Source: Deltaproteobacteria bacterium (GTDB lineage: Bacteria; Desulfobacterota; DSM-4660; Desulfatiglandales; HGW-15). Taken from it: a DNA stretch of 33,103 bases. The notes beneath the pieces were generated by a model. The model was not told the origin of the DNA, ran no database searches, and saw only the letters and a program-made list of their open reading frames with translations. Of this stretch, positions 8,549 to 16,483 are shown one piece after another. Each line of letters begins with the position of its first letter. The stretch's first letter is position 1. The translations under genes were made by a program, and so were the position numbers. The stretch spans positions 1 through 33,103 of the forward strand of contig JAFGFM010000102.1 of NCBI GenBank assembly GCA_016931115.1. Direction: 5' to 3'.

Positions 8549-9544
8549 TTATATTACTATTAAGATAACTGAAGAAAACAATGCGACAATGAGAAGAGCT
8601 GTGATCCTCAGGAGCCTTATAACACGATTGATATCCATAAGCTCAGGATCAGGGAATTCAGCCCCCAGCCAGGGCTTTTCCTTTAGCCCTTCCGAGTATC
8701 TTACAGGCCCTCCAAGCCTTGACCTGATGGCCCCTGCCACAAAGCTTTCTGAGTGGGCGGAGTTTGGAGAATCATGTTTAAGCCTGTCACGAAAAGAGAT
8801 TTTTAGTCCGCTTAAAGGGTGAAGAGCGGAAAACAGGGTTCCAAAGAAAAGCATGATCAGAGAGAGGCGCGCAGGAATAAAATTCATAAGGTCATCCAGC
8901 CTCGCCCCTGCCCATCCAATCTCTATCAACTCCTCTGTCTTGTGCCCTACCATGGAGTCAAGGGTGGATGCCACCTTGAAGATTATAAGGAAAATAACCC
9001 CTGAAAATACAGGGTCAATATCAATCAATATGCCAATGATACACCCGATACAATACCAGAAAACAGGGGAGAGAAACCCGTCCACAAAATTTTCTGCCAG
9101 TGTCTCAATGGCAGCGCGTATAACTCCCTTTTCATCAAGAGAGTTCACATCGCGGCCCACAATCATGGCAACAGATTCCCTGGCCTTAATTAGATCATTG
9201 TTCTTAAGCGCCTCTGTAACTGGCAGGGAGTGTTTAAAGAGGTCTTTAAGTGCGATAAGGGAGTAGACAAAATAGATGTTCATGAGTATGGTCAAGGTTG
9301 GATGGGCCATGTTAAAAAGCATTATTATAATGGAATAAACTGAAACAGAAATGAGGATTGTCACCAACGCAAGAAGTACCCCGCTGAACCTCATATTCAG
9401 AGACCTGCCTTTAAAAAAATAATGGAGCAGCTCTATTAACCTGCCAATGATTCTTACAGGGTGATACCTGTAGTTTGGGTCTCCCAGTATAAGGTCAAAT
9501 AGAAACCCTGAAATGAGTATTATAACAGGGATATAATCTTCCAT
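8549..9544 (-). CDS. cbiB: Adenosylcobinamide-phosphate synthase CbiB
   Basis: Inner-membrane enzyme that joins aminopropanol phosphate to adenosylcobyric acid, giving adenosylcobinamide phosphate. The 331 residues include the N-terminal family signature GDPNYRYHPVRIIGRLIE (21-38), several hydrophobic helices, an ESVAMIVGRD segment and AAIETLAENFVDG, all typical of CbiB/CobD(Pseudomonas). The ATG overlaps no other gene, but its ribosome site (GGGAAG) sits on the stop of cobD six bases upstream, implying co-translation. It is the last gene of the riboswitch-led operon. Together with CobD it would rebuild the aminopropanol arm on cobyric acid released by CbiZ. Confidence 0.93.
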   Translation of the reverse strand: MEDYIPVIILISGFLFDLILGDPNYRYHPVRIIGRLIELLHYFFKGRSLNMRFSGVLLALVTILISVSVYSIIIMLFNMAHPTLTILMNIYFVYSLIALKDLFKHSLPVTEALKNNDLIKARESVAMIVGRDVNSLDEKGVIRAAIETLAENFVDGFLSPVFWYCIGCIIGILIDIDPVFSGVIFLIIFKVASTLDSMVGHKTEELIEIGWAGARLDDLMNFIPARLSLIMLFFGTLFSALHPLSGLKISFRDRLKHDSPNSAHSESFVAGAIRSRLGGPVRYSEGLKEKPWLGAEFPDPELMDINRVIRLLRITALLIVALFSSVILIVI

Positions 9545-9550
9545 ATTTTT

Positions 9551-10627
9551 TTACTTCCCGAAGGATGATAAAAGGGATAACAGGCTGTTATTCTCAATAA
9601 CAGAGCGGATACCAAACCTGAAATAGTTGTCCTCAAGGCCCCTGAAATTTCTGCAATCCCTTATAAAGATGCCGTTTCCGAGCAGATATTTTAAAAGGTC
9701 ATCAAGGTTTTCTGTCTTTCGCCATCTGCATAAAAAAAAGTTGGTACAGGATGGGAAAACCTCTATGCCATCCATCTCTTTCAGTATGCCAAATATCCTT
9801 TCCCTTTCAGCGGTCAAAAATTTAACAGTCGCTGTTTCATAATCCTCGCAATCCTTTAAAAGGGGTGCCACCTTTTCTGCTATGCCATTAACAGTCCAGG
9901 GCTCCTTGTATTCATTTAAACGCCCTATCGTATCCCTGTGTCCTATTAGACCGCCCATGCGAAGCCCGGCAATGGAGTAGAACTTTGTAAATGAATGGAT
10001 AATTATCAGATTTGGATATCTGTTACATGAAATGAGGCTTTCACCCTTCCAGTTATCAACAAACTGAATAAATGCCTCATCAATTATGAAATATTTATCA
10101 GGATATTTTCCTGCAAGTTCAATAATTATATCCCGATTAAACATGCCTGCTGTCGGGTTATTGGGGCGCCCTGCCCAGATGGCATCAACATTGTTAATTA
10201 CAGTTTCAAGCTCCCTTGCCGAGGGCAATGCAAAATTATTCTCAGGTTTAAGCGGATAGGTAATGACCTCAGCCCCTGCCAGTATAGATGCCCTTTCATA
10301 ATCATAAAATGAGGGCGCAGGAATAACCACCTTTTTAAATTTAAGCACACGCGGTATCAAATATATGAGTTCGGTTGATCCGTTCCCGGCAAGAAATTCA
10401 TCAGGTTTTATCCCTGCCTTATATGCGTAAAAATCAGTGATCCCTTCCGCATTGATACTGGGATAATCCTGAACAGCATTAAACAGACTATCCCAGTTTT
10501 TAAATATAACATCTGGCATACCCAGGGGGTTAAGGTTTACACTAAAATCTATTATCTTTGTTTCAGGCAGATTAAGCCTTGCAAGATCAGCAAGGGGGTT
10601 TCCGCCATGTTTATGTTCTTTTTTCAT
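9551..10627 (-). CDS. cobD: L-threonine-O-3-phosphate decarboxylase (PLP), CobD type
   Basis: A fold-type I PLP enzyme of 358 residues that makes (R)-1-aminopropan-2-ol phosphate for CbiB. Visible motifs are FSVNLNPLG (28-36), GNGSTELIY (81-89), GRPNNPTAG (153-161), IIDEAFIQF (181-189) and the PLP-lysine segment SFTKFYSIAGLR with K215. This pattern is shared with histidinol-phosphate aminotransferases; position between cbiB and cobS makes CobD the clear choice. A threonine kinase (PduX/CobD-associated) is not in the window. A REP pair occupies the 189-bp gap to cobS. Confidence 0.9.
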   Translation of the reverse strand: MKKEHKHGGNPLADLARLNLPETKIIDFSVNLNPLGMPDVIFKNWDSLFNAVQDYPSINAEGITDFYAYKAGIKPDEFLAGNGSTELIYLIPRVLKFKKVVIPAPSFYDYERASILAGAEVITYPLKPENNFALPSARELETVINNVDAIWAGRPNNPTAGMFNRDIIIELAGKYPDKYFIIDEAFIQFVDNWKGESLISCNRYPNLIIIHSFTKFYSIAGLRMGGLIGHRDTIGRLNEYKEPWTVNGIAEKVAPLLKDCEDYETATVKFLTAERERIFGILKEMDGIEVFPSCTNFFLCRWRKTENLDDLLKYLLGNGIFIRDCRNFRGLEDNYFRFGIRSVIENNSLLSLLSSFGK

Positions 10628-10681
10628 AATTGATTATCACTCAAATACCAGTATTATTTCCGTCAAAAAGGTTGATATCAT

Positions 10682-10807
10682 TGTAGGGGCGAATCTGCCT
10701 GCCGCGCCATAGCTTTAGCGACGGTGGGCGTGTTCGCCCGTGTTTTTTCAATTCCAGGATTAGGACGGATACGAAGGTTCGGGCAGACACGCAGGTCTGC
10801 CCCTACA
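10682..10807. repeat. REP/BIME-like element between cobS and cobD
   Basis: The element is bounded by TGTAGGGGC (10682-10690) and its complement GCCCCTACA (10799-10807). Internally it has a hairpin GGGCG..CGCCC near 10727-10739 and GGGCAGACACGCAGGTCTGCCC at 10781-10802. The segment at 10708-10730 (CATAG-TTTA-CGACGG) recurs with a few changes at 16484-16506. The organisation, two palindromic ends facing each other, is that of a BIME built from REP units. Confidence 0.75.
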
Positions 10808-10816
10808 TATTTTACC

Positions 10817-11563
10817 TCAAAGGATCAATGATCCTGGAACTGCTATTACCATAAGAAGCACAACCTCTATAATCTCATTTGATGCGCCAAGCAGGTCACC
10901 GGTTACCCCGTTGAACTGCCGCCTGAACATACCTTTTAAAAATAATGTAATTGCAAAGGCCAAAAGAAAAAGCAATATCCCTGTTATTCCAAAACATGCG
11001 CAGATGATGAGTGCAGCCACATGCGAAATAATACGGTGCCTGTTAGTTGCATTTTTAATAAACACATCTGCCATCCCCTGTTCACTTCTGGCGTAGGGCA
11101 TGGTGGTCTGGAGTTCAACAAGCATATTTCTGGATATTACAGGAATGACCATCAATAAAATAAAGGTGCCAGATGCAATAACCCGCTCAAAGGCGACAAG
11201 CTTGAGGATGAGCCCTAAGACAAGGGCCATTCCCCCGAATGCACCCAGGGATGAATCCTTCATAATGGCCAGCCTTCTCTCCCTGCCAAACCCGCCAATG
11301 GAGTCTGCCCAGTCAGCAAGGCCATCCATATGAAGCCCCCTTGTAAGCCATACGATAAGAACGCTCAGAATGACCGCACCGCCCCATGTCCAATCTTCAA
11401 AGGGTAGAAGATTCCACAGAGAAGATATTGCATAGAGTATCAGCCCCAGTAATAGCCCTACTGCAGGAAACCATGGCAGGGCCGATGAAAAATCATCACC
11501 CTCCTTTCCCGGCACAGGGATCACTGTGAGTGTCCTTATTGCTGTTATGAGTCCTTTTAACAT
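10817..11563 (-). CDS. cobS: Adenosylcobinamide-GDP ribazoletransferase (cobalamin synthase) CobS
   Basis: Polytopic inner-membrane enzyme of 248 residues that condenses adenosylcobinamide-GDP with alpha-ribazole (phosphate). The N-terminus has TAIRTLTVIPVP and LPWFPAVGLLLG, and residues near 76-90 carry RGLHMDGLADWADSIGG, the metal-binding HxDGxxD signature of CobS. ASNEI near the C-terminus is also as expected. The gene starts 13 bp after the cobT stop with only a weak ribosome site. The product acts after CobT and CobU in loop assembly. Confidence 0.93.
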   Translation of the reverse strand: MLKGLITAIRTLTVIPVPGKEGDDFSSALPWFPAVGLLLGLILYAISSLWNLLPFEDWTWGGAVILSVLIVWLTRGLHMDGLADWADSIGGFGRERRLAIMKDSSLGAFGGMALVLGLILKLVAFERVIASGTFILLMVIPVISRNMLVELQTTMPYARSEQGMADVFIKNATNRHRIISHVAALIICACFGITGILLFLLAFAITLFLKGMFRRQFNGVTGDLLGASNEIIEVVLLMVIAVPGSLIL

Positions 11564-11575
11564 ATTCGCTTTGCC

Positions 11576-12625
11576 CTATGCACCTGCGTCTATACCAACA
11601 TCATCAAATGTCGCCATTTCATTGTAGATATATACTGCATCCTCAATAATCTGCATGGCACATGCTGCCCCGGTTCCCTCACCCAGCCTCAGATCAAGAT
11701 CAAGTATCGGCCTTATCCCCTCTTTTTCACAGAAGATCATATGACCTTTTTCAGAGGACTTGTGTGCAAAGAAGAGATAATCCTTAACCGCAGGGCAGAT
11801 CCTCATCGCCACAAGTGCCCCTGCGCTGGAAATAAACCCATCCACAACAACAACCATCCTCCTTGAAGCTGCACCCAGGCACAGCCCGCATATCCCGGCA
11901 ATTTCAAACCCTCCAACCGCTGCAAGGATCGAGACAGGATCTTCCATCAAATGGCTGTTAATCTCAATAGACTTTTCAATAGCCTTGATTTTAAGCCTGA
12001 TGCCTTCATCTTCAAGACCTGTGCCCTTGTCAGTTACATCCGCGAGCGCAGCCGGAAGCAGTAATGAATAGAGGGCAGATGAAGGTGTCGTATTACCAAT
12101 ACCCATCTCGCCTGTAGCAACCATGTTTACACCATTATCAGATGCATTTAAAGCTATTTCAATACCCGCATCAATAGCCTTTTCCGCGTCATCCCTTGTC
12201 ATGGCAGGCCCTTTTGCCATATTCGCTGTAGACCTCTTTATGTTTCTCCTAATAAAACCCGGCGCATCCCCAAGCTCTTCCTTCATACCGATATCGACAA
12301 CATAAACATCAGCGCCTGCGCGGCGGGAAAGGACATTTATACCAGCGCCCCCGGCAAGAAAATTTTTAACCATAAGGGCTGTAACCTCCTGCGGATAGGC
12401 GCTTACACCCTCAGCAACAATACCGTGATCACCAACAAATACATATACAGCCTTTTTCTTTATCCGGGGCCTTTCCTCCTCATACATAGCGACAACCCTT
12501 GCGACCATCTCCTCAAGATATCCAAGGCTCCTTTTGGGTTTACTCAGGTTATCCAGCCTTGCCCATGCCCTGTTTACCCATTCCTTTGAAACCGGTTTTA
12601 TCCCATTAATTATCTTTTTGTACAT
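11576..12625 (-). CDS. cobT: Nicotinate-nucleotide:lower-ligand phosphoribosyltransferase CobT
   Basis: The enzyme activates the lower-ligand base to its alpha-ribotide. At 349 residues it is full length. GEMGIGNTT (172-180) and LGEGTGAA (314-321) are intact, so the two conserved acidic residues E173 and E316 (E174 and E317 in the Salmonella enzyme, from memory) are present. In the base pocket, Salmonella Ser80 and Gln88 align by eye with Tyr77 (SAYP) and Met85 (TALM) here, positions reported to influence the orientation or choice of base. GGAG lies seven bases before the ATG. The gene sits between the TrpD-like gene and cobS in one operon. Confidence 0.94.
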   Translation of the reverse strand: MYKKIINGIKPVSKEWVNRAWARLDNLSKPKRSLGYLEEMVARVVAMYEEERPRIKKKAVYVFVGDHGIVAEGVSAYPQEVTALMVKNFLAGGAGINVLSRRAGADVYVVDIGMKEELGDAPGFIRRNIKRSTANMAKGPAMTRDDAEKAIDAGIEIALNASDNGVNMVATGEMGIGNTTPSSALYSLLLPAALADVTDKGTGLEDEGIRLKIKAIEKSIEINSHLMEDPVSILAAVGGFEIAGICGLCLGAASRRMVVVVDGFISSAGALVAMRICPAVKDYLFFAHKSSEKGHMIFCEKEGIRPILDLDLRLGEGTGAACAMQIIEDAVYIYNEMATFDDVGIDAGA

Positions 12626-12652
12626 TTGATATCTCCATTTTTTCTTTGAATG

Positions 12653-13786
12653 CTATACAGGATAGATACCTATACTGCCTCTATTACAAAGTTTTTTTAT
12701 TGTTTCATATCCTGATTCAGGTTCACGGTTTTGCGCCCTGACCCATGATATAAGTTTTTGAATGGCCTTTCCATTGGAAATGATCTGTTTTGCGGCTGAG
12801 ACACCCTCCTTTATACTACAGACCTTTCCAGCCATCCATAAAACTGCACCGGCATTTAATGCCACAATATCTGACCGGCTTTTACTGCCCTTCCCTGCCA
12901 GAAGAGAAACCGCCTTTATGGCCTCAGTTTCTTTGCAGGTTTCCGGTTTTATGTCACTGTAATCTCCCTTTGTGATATCTGCATCCTCAGGGGTCATTTC
13001 AAAATATTCGACTTTTCCATTTTTACTAAAATGCCCTATCGTTGAAGCACCGAGTGTTGACAGTTCATCCATGCCAGCACTCATGTCACTGTTAAAACCA
13101 TGAAACACCATACCCTTTTCATATCCTATTCTTTGCATAACCTTTAATGTTGGCTCTATCTGGTCAGGAGAACCCACACCGCGGACAGCAATTTTAGGTA
13201 ATGCCGGATTGGCCAGTGAAGCGGCAATGTTCAGGGTTGTACCAAACCTTATCTGAGAGAGTATACGGCCTAATCCCATCGGATGCACCTCAGCGCTTGT
13301 CCCGTTAAAAAGCCCTATACCGCACTTTTCTATTGCCTCTTTAACCTTCGTGACGCTGCACTCAACATCCACACCAAGTGCCTCACACAGGTCTACTGTC
13401 CCGCACTTTGAGCTTATTGCCCTTGCCCCATGCCTTGCTATAGGTACATCCATAGTGGCTGCGACAATGGCAGAAAGTGTGCTTATGTTGAATGTCTTAA
13501 GAGTGTCCATACCCGTGCCGCAGTTCTCAACAACCGGCAGATCCCCAAGGCTGATGCTGTTTGTATCAGATTCAATTATCGCCTCAAAACACCCGACTAT
13601 CTCATCATCTGTCTCGCCCTTCATCCTGAGTGCGGCCAGAAATGCCCCCTGCTGCAGATCAGGCTGATTCCCTTTTAATGTTTCAGCCATCATTGCCTTT
13701 GCTGTTTCTCTTGATATATTTTTACCGCTCATAAGTGTGGTGATCTGCTCACCAAACCATTTAATGGTATTTTCATCAAAAACCAT
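12653..13786 (-). CDS. TrpD-like phosphoribosyltransferase of the cob operon
   Basis: A 377-residue protein of the anthranilate phosphoribosyltransferase (nucleoside phosphorylase class III) fold. The ATG at 13786 lies at the right distance from AGGAGG; the GTG six bases upstream abuts that site and is less likely. CGTGMDTLKTFNIST (89-103) is the PRPP-binding loop, and a DE pair (240-241) suits magnesium binding. Where TrpD has KHGNRA, this protein has RHGARA (118-123): the Asn that contacts anthranilate is Ala. The usual GPLxNPA is ASLANPA. No other tryptophan gene is nearby. Behind the B12 riboswitch and next to cobT, a role in attaching ribose phosphate to an unusual lower-ligand base or its precursor is plausible but unproven; a displaced TrpD is the alternative. 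Confidence 0.72.
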   Translation of the reverse strand: MVFDENTIKWFGEQITTLMSGKNISRETAKAMMAETLKGNQPDLQQGAFLAALRMKGETDDEIVGCFEAIIESDTNSISLGDLPVVENCGTGMDTLKTFNISTLSAIVAATMDVPIARHGARAISSKCGTVDLCEALGVDVECSVTKVKEAIEKCGIGLFNGTSAEVHPMGLGRILSQIRFGTTLNIAASLANPALPKIAVRGVGSPDQIEPTLKVMQRIGYEKGMVFHGFNSDMSAGMDELSTLGASTIGHFSKNGKVEYFEMTPEDADITKGDYSDIKPETCKETEAIKAVSLLAGKGSKSRSDIVALNAGAVLWMAGKVCSIKEGVSAAKQIISNGKAIQKLISWVRAQNREPESGYETIKKLCNRGSIGIYPV

Positions 13787-13795
13787 TACCACCTC

Positions 13796-14815
13796 CTAGA
13801 ACCTTTTTATAATAACCTTCTTGGTATTGTTCTTTTTTAAAATCTCTACACACCCCGGCATCTCTTCAAGTGATATATAATGAGGTATAAGAAATGAAAG
13901 ATCGATTTCATCATACACGATCATATTGAGGGCATCCCTGAAATCATTCAGATTGCACCCATAGGAACCAGCCAGAACAAGCTCTTTGTAATGGACCTCA
14001 TTCATATCTACCCGATTTGATTCCACACCCCTGTTATTACCTGAAAAAAAGAGAACGGAACCGCCGGGTTTCATAAAACCTGTAAAGCCCCATTTTAATC
14101 CATCAGGGCAGCAGGGCACTATTAGATCAAACCCTGCATCAACCCCTTCTGCCATGAGTTTAGACTCAAGGGATTCTGCCTCTGACACTATTACCTTCGC
14201 ATTTACCGGACACTGACTTGTAAGTTTTTCTTCTGACCTGTCTGCTATTACAACTGAATGAAATCCCCTCGCCAACAACAGTGAGGCAAAAATAACACCC
14301 ACAGAACCTGCGCCAATTATCAGGGCTGAACCTTTTTTAACAGATACCTTGTTCATTGCCGATATACAGCATGCAAGGGGTTCTGCCAGTGCGATATTCC
14401 CAGTGTTACCCTTTTCTGTTACATGAATAAGGCTTGATATCTCATTACTGTTAAATGGCACTAACCCCCTGAAGAGCCCATCCTGGTTAAAACCATATAT
14501 TCTAATTGAATCACAGCGTGATGTATTACCATCAAGGCAGTTAAGGCATTTGCCGCAGTATATGCCAGGGTACACAGCCACAACATCACCCGTTTTAAAA
14601 CTTTCATTATCGGTTTCAATCACAACCCCTGCCCCTTCATGGCCTGGTATCCTTGGGAGTACAAGGTCTCTGTGCCCATTGAGTAACATCTTGACATCAG
14701 TGCCGCATATAGCAGCGCTAACCATTTTTACAATGACACCGCCGGGTGGGAGAACAGGATCAGGGATTTCCCTGATTTCCAGTTGGTTCAGACCTGTGAT
14801 TAATGCTGATTTCAT
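13796..14815 (-). CDS. Zinc-dependent alcohol dehydrogenase (MDR family), first gene of cob operon
   Basis: A medium-chain dehydrogenase of 339 residues. Catalytic-zinc residues are visible (C37 in ICGTD, H59-E60 in GHEGAG, E145 in AEPLACC), as are the four structural-zinc cysteines (C87, C90, C93, C101) and the NAD(P)-binding GAGSVG (168-173). It resembles threonine 3-dehydrogenase and sorbitol dehydrogenase by overall pattern. AAGGA precedes the ATG. It is the first gene after the riboswitch and terminator, and its stop is followed within a few bases by the TrpD-like start. It is not a recognised cobalamin gene. It might act on a lower-ligand precursor or on threonine/aminoacetone metabolism feeding aminopropanol; the sequence does not decide. 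Confidence 0.8.
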   Translation of the reverse strand: MKSALITGLNQLEIREIPDPVLPPGGVIVKMVSAAICGTDVKMLLNGHRDLVLPRIPGHEGAGVVIETDNESFKTGDVVAVYPGIYCGKCLNCLDGNTSRCDSIRIYGFNQDGLFRGLVPFNSNEISSLIHVTEKGNTGNIALAEPLACCISAMNKVSVKKGSALIIGAGSVGVIFASLLLARGFHSVVIADRSEEKLTSQCPVNAKVIVSEAESLESKLMAEGVDAGFDLIVPCCPDGLKWGFTGFMKPGGSVLFFSGNNRGVESNRVDMNEVHYKELVLAGSYGCNLNDFRDALNMIVYDEIDLSFLIPHYISLEEMPGCVEILKKNNTKKVIIKRF

Positions 14816-14833
14816 TTTATCCTTTCAAATACC

Positions 14834-14866
14834 GGGCAGGCATCCCGCTCTGGCGGGACCCCTACA
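14834..14866. repeat. REP-like unit in the cob-operon leader
   Basis: A hairpin (TCCCGC, loop, GCGGGA) followed by CCCCTACA, the same edge as other REP units here. It lies between the riboswitch terminator and the first gene, so it would be part of the mRNA leader. Confidence 0.6.
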
Positions 14867-14924
14867 GTATCAACATCAATTTCTATAATTCAAAAGGGGT
14901 ACTCCCCTGTAATTACCAGCCAAT

Positions 14925-14966
14925 AAAAAAAGGGCTCTGAAAGGCAGTTTATGCCTTTCAGAACCC
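14925..14966 (-). terminator. Intrinsic terminator after cobalamin riboswitch 1
   Basis: On the minus strand a 14-bp stem (14953-14966 pairing with 14932-14945, one G-T pair, 7-base loop) is followed by a run of seven T. It lies 24 bp downstream of the aptamer and about 110 bp before the dehydrogenase ATG, which fits B12-dependent transcription termination. Confidence 0.85.
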
Positions 14967-14989
14967 TTTACCATCGAGCTCCTATATTT

Positions 14990-15150
14990 CAGTCATTCAA
15001 CTCGTCTTCTGACTTCCCCTTACCTTCAGGCTGTCTTCCCATCCTGATTTATCAGAACAGTGACTACTTAATGCCTGAAGGAGCTCCATGGGGTCACAGC
15101 GGCGGGACCGTTCCCGATTTTAACGGGATTCCGTATGGAGAATGACTGTT
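14990..15150 (-). promoter_or_regulatory. Cobalamin riboswitch 1 (cob operon leader)
   Basis: The minus strand shows the class core: GGAATCCCG..CGGGAACGG, then CCCGCCGCTGTGACCCC, and the B12 box GGGGAAGTCAGAAGAC near 15005-15020. The ends close through a perfect 9-bp helix (CAGTCATTC near 15141-15149 with GAATGACTG at 14990-14998). The B12 box ends GACGAG instead of the more usual GACCTGCC seen in the other two copies. It controls the six-gene operon ending at cbiB. Confidence 0.9.
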
Positions 15151-15217
15151 TATTATGCCACCTTTTTGCAATATATGAGCTTATTTATTATGCTCAGTTT
15201 CCAGCCTTTAATAGCTG

Positions 15218-15344
15218 GCGCAGGGCACAAGGCTCAAGGCGTTATATTTTCATGACGTTTTTATAAAACAAAATCTGTTTTGTCAACGTGAATATTCTAA
15301 TTTTATTAGTAAAAACCAATGCCATGAGCCTTGCGCCCTGAGCC
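15218..15344. repeat. GCGCARGGC-family inverted repeat
   Basis: CAGGGCACAAGGCTCAAGGC (15221-15240) and the complement of the segment near 15321-15344 match at most positions, as inverted copies about 80 bp apart. The same vocabulary (GCGCAAGGC, CACAAGGCTC, CCTTGCGCCC) is found at 19530-19598 and 21371-21470. It lies between riboswitch 1 and the SDR promoter. The rest of the gap 15151-15420 is AT-rich without a gene. Confidence 0.65.
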
Positions 15345-15354
15345 TTTTTTTCCT

Positions 15355-15383
15355 TTGACACCATTGGTCTAAACTCCTATATT
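15355..15383 (+). promoter_or_regulatory. Strong sigma70-type promoter for the SDR gene
   Basis: A perfect TTGACA (15355-15360) is separated by exactly 17 bp from TATATT (15378-15383), which matches the -10 consensus at five of six bases. The predicted start is about 30 bp before the ATG at 15421. Confidence 0.7.
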
Positions 15384-15420
15384 CGATTTAAAATATCAAT
15401 TTCAATTCAGGGGTAACAAG

Positions 15421-16341
15421 ATGAGTGAATATAAAGGAAAAACCGCCTTTATCACCGGCGCAGCAAACGGTGTAGGCCTTGGTATGGCTATAGCCTTTGC
15501 AAAAGAGGGCATTAATGTCATAATGAGCGACATCAGGAAGGCAGACCTTGATAAATCAGCCGAGGAGGTCAAAAAATATAATAAAAATGTATATACCATT
15601 GCGGTTGATGTATCAGACCGGAAGGCCATGAAAGAGGTGGCTAACGAGGCAGAAAAGGCATTTGGCAAAATTCATATCCTCTGTAATAACGCAGGTATAA
15701 ATCTATTTGGCCCGCTTGACGAGGCGACATTCGACGACTGGGACTGGATGTTTAATGTCTGCTTCTGGGGACAGGTAAATGGCATTGTCCATTTTTTGCC
15801 AAAGATAAAGGCACATGGTGAAGGCGGCCATGTAGTTAATACATCTTCAATGGCGGCATTTGTAACTTCACACGGCACCGGAATACACAGCTCTATAAAG
15901 GCCGCAATAAGGGGAATGTCAGAGACCCTGTGGTACAACCTTGCGCCGCAGAATATCTGGGTATCCATTGTATGCCCCGGTTTTGTAAATTCAAAGATAG
16001 GGAAAACAGAAGAGCTAAGACCCGACAGGTTTAAAAACAGCGGCTACAATACTGGTGAAGGTAAGTATCTGGATATGGAAGACCCTGATAAATTTCCCGG
16101 AATGTCACCTCTTGAGGTTGGTGAGAGGATTTTGAAAGGGATGAAAAACAGAGACCTTTTTATCTTTACCCATGCAGAGATGAAGGAAGAGATGAAGGAA
16201 AACTTTGACTGGATTCTCTCATATTTCCCTGATGAAGAGATTAACCAGAAAAGAAAGGCATTTGAAAACAAGCGGAGAAAGGCCAATGTAGAAGATCGTG
16301 TAAAGTATGATAATAGGGGAAAAATAATTCACCGGCCGTAA
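15421..16341 (+). CDS. Short-chain dehydrogenase/reductase with His replacing catalytic Tyr
   Basis: A classical SDR fold of 306 residues with the nucleotide-binding TGAANGVGLG (12-21), NNAG (89-92), a TSSMAAF strand with the catalytic-type Ser (142/143) and Lys160. The YxxxK motif reads HSSIK: His156 occupies the Tyr position (codon CAC, one transition from TAC). About 60 extra residues follow the core, including an Asn/Lys/Arg-rich tail. AGGGG precedes the ATG. It is divergent from the cob operon, with its own strong promoter and no riboswitch, so a role in cobamide metabolism is unsupported. It may use another acid/base residue or be a non-catalytic family member. Confidence 0.85.
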   Translation: MSEYKGKTAFITGAANGVGLGMAIAFAKEGINVIMSDIRKADLDKSAEEVKKYNKNVYTIAVDVSDRKAMKEVANEAEKAFGKIHILCNNAGINLFGPLDEATFDDWDWMFNVCFWGQVNGIVHFLPKIKAHGEGGHVVNTSSMAAFVTSHGTGIHSSIKAAIRGMSETLWYNLAPQNIWVSIVCPGFVNSKIGKTEELRPDRFKNSGYNTGEGKYLDMEDPDKFPGMSPLEVGERILKGMKNRDLFIFTHAEMKEEMKENFDWILSYFPDEEINQKRKAFENKRRKANVEDRVKYDNRGKIIHRP

Positions 16342-16347
16342 ATGTTT

Positions 16348-16443
16348 TGTAGAGACGCCGGGCCGGGCGCAGCGGGAATGTAGATGCATGGTTGTTTCGC
16401 CTTTGCCCCTTTTGCGGGCCGACACGCAGGTCGGCCCCTACAA
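16348..16443. repeat. Mixed REP units between convergent SDR and cobO
   Basis: TGTAGAGACGCC begins at 16348, the same edge as the inverted repeat at 106-157. A hairpin GGGCCGACACGCAGG..CGGCCCC then ends in CCCCTACA near 16442, the edge and GACACGCAGG core shared with 10781-10807 and 17956-17982. The two families abut here. Confidence 0.65.
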
Positions 16444-16483
16444 ATTCTTCCTTGAGCATTGCGCCTTGCACCCCTTGTCCTCC

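Noticed and set aside
14951-15145. A 64-codon open frame on the plus strand
   Set aside because: It is the reverse complement of riboswitch 1 and the terminator arm.
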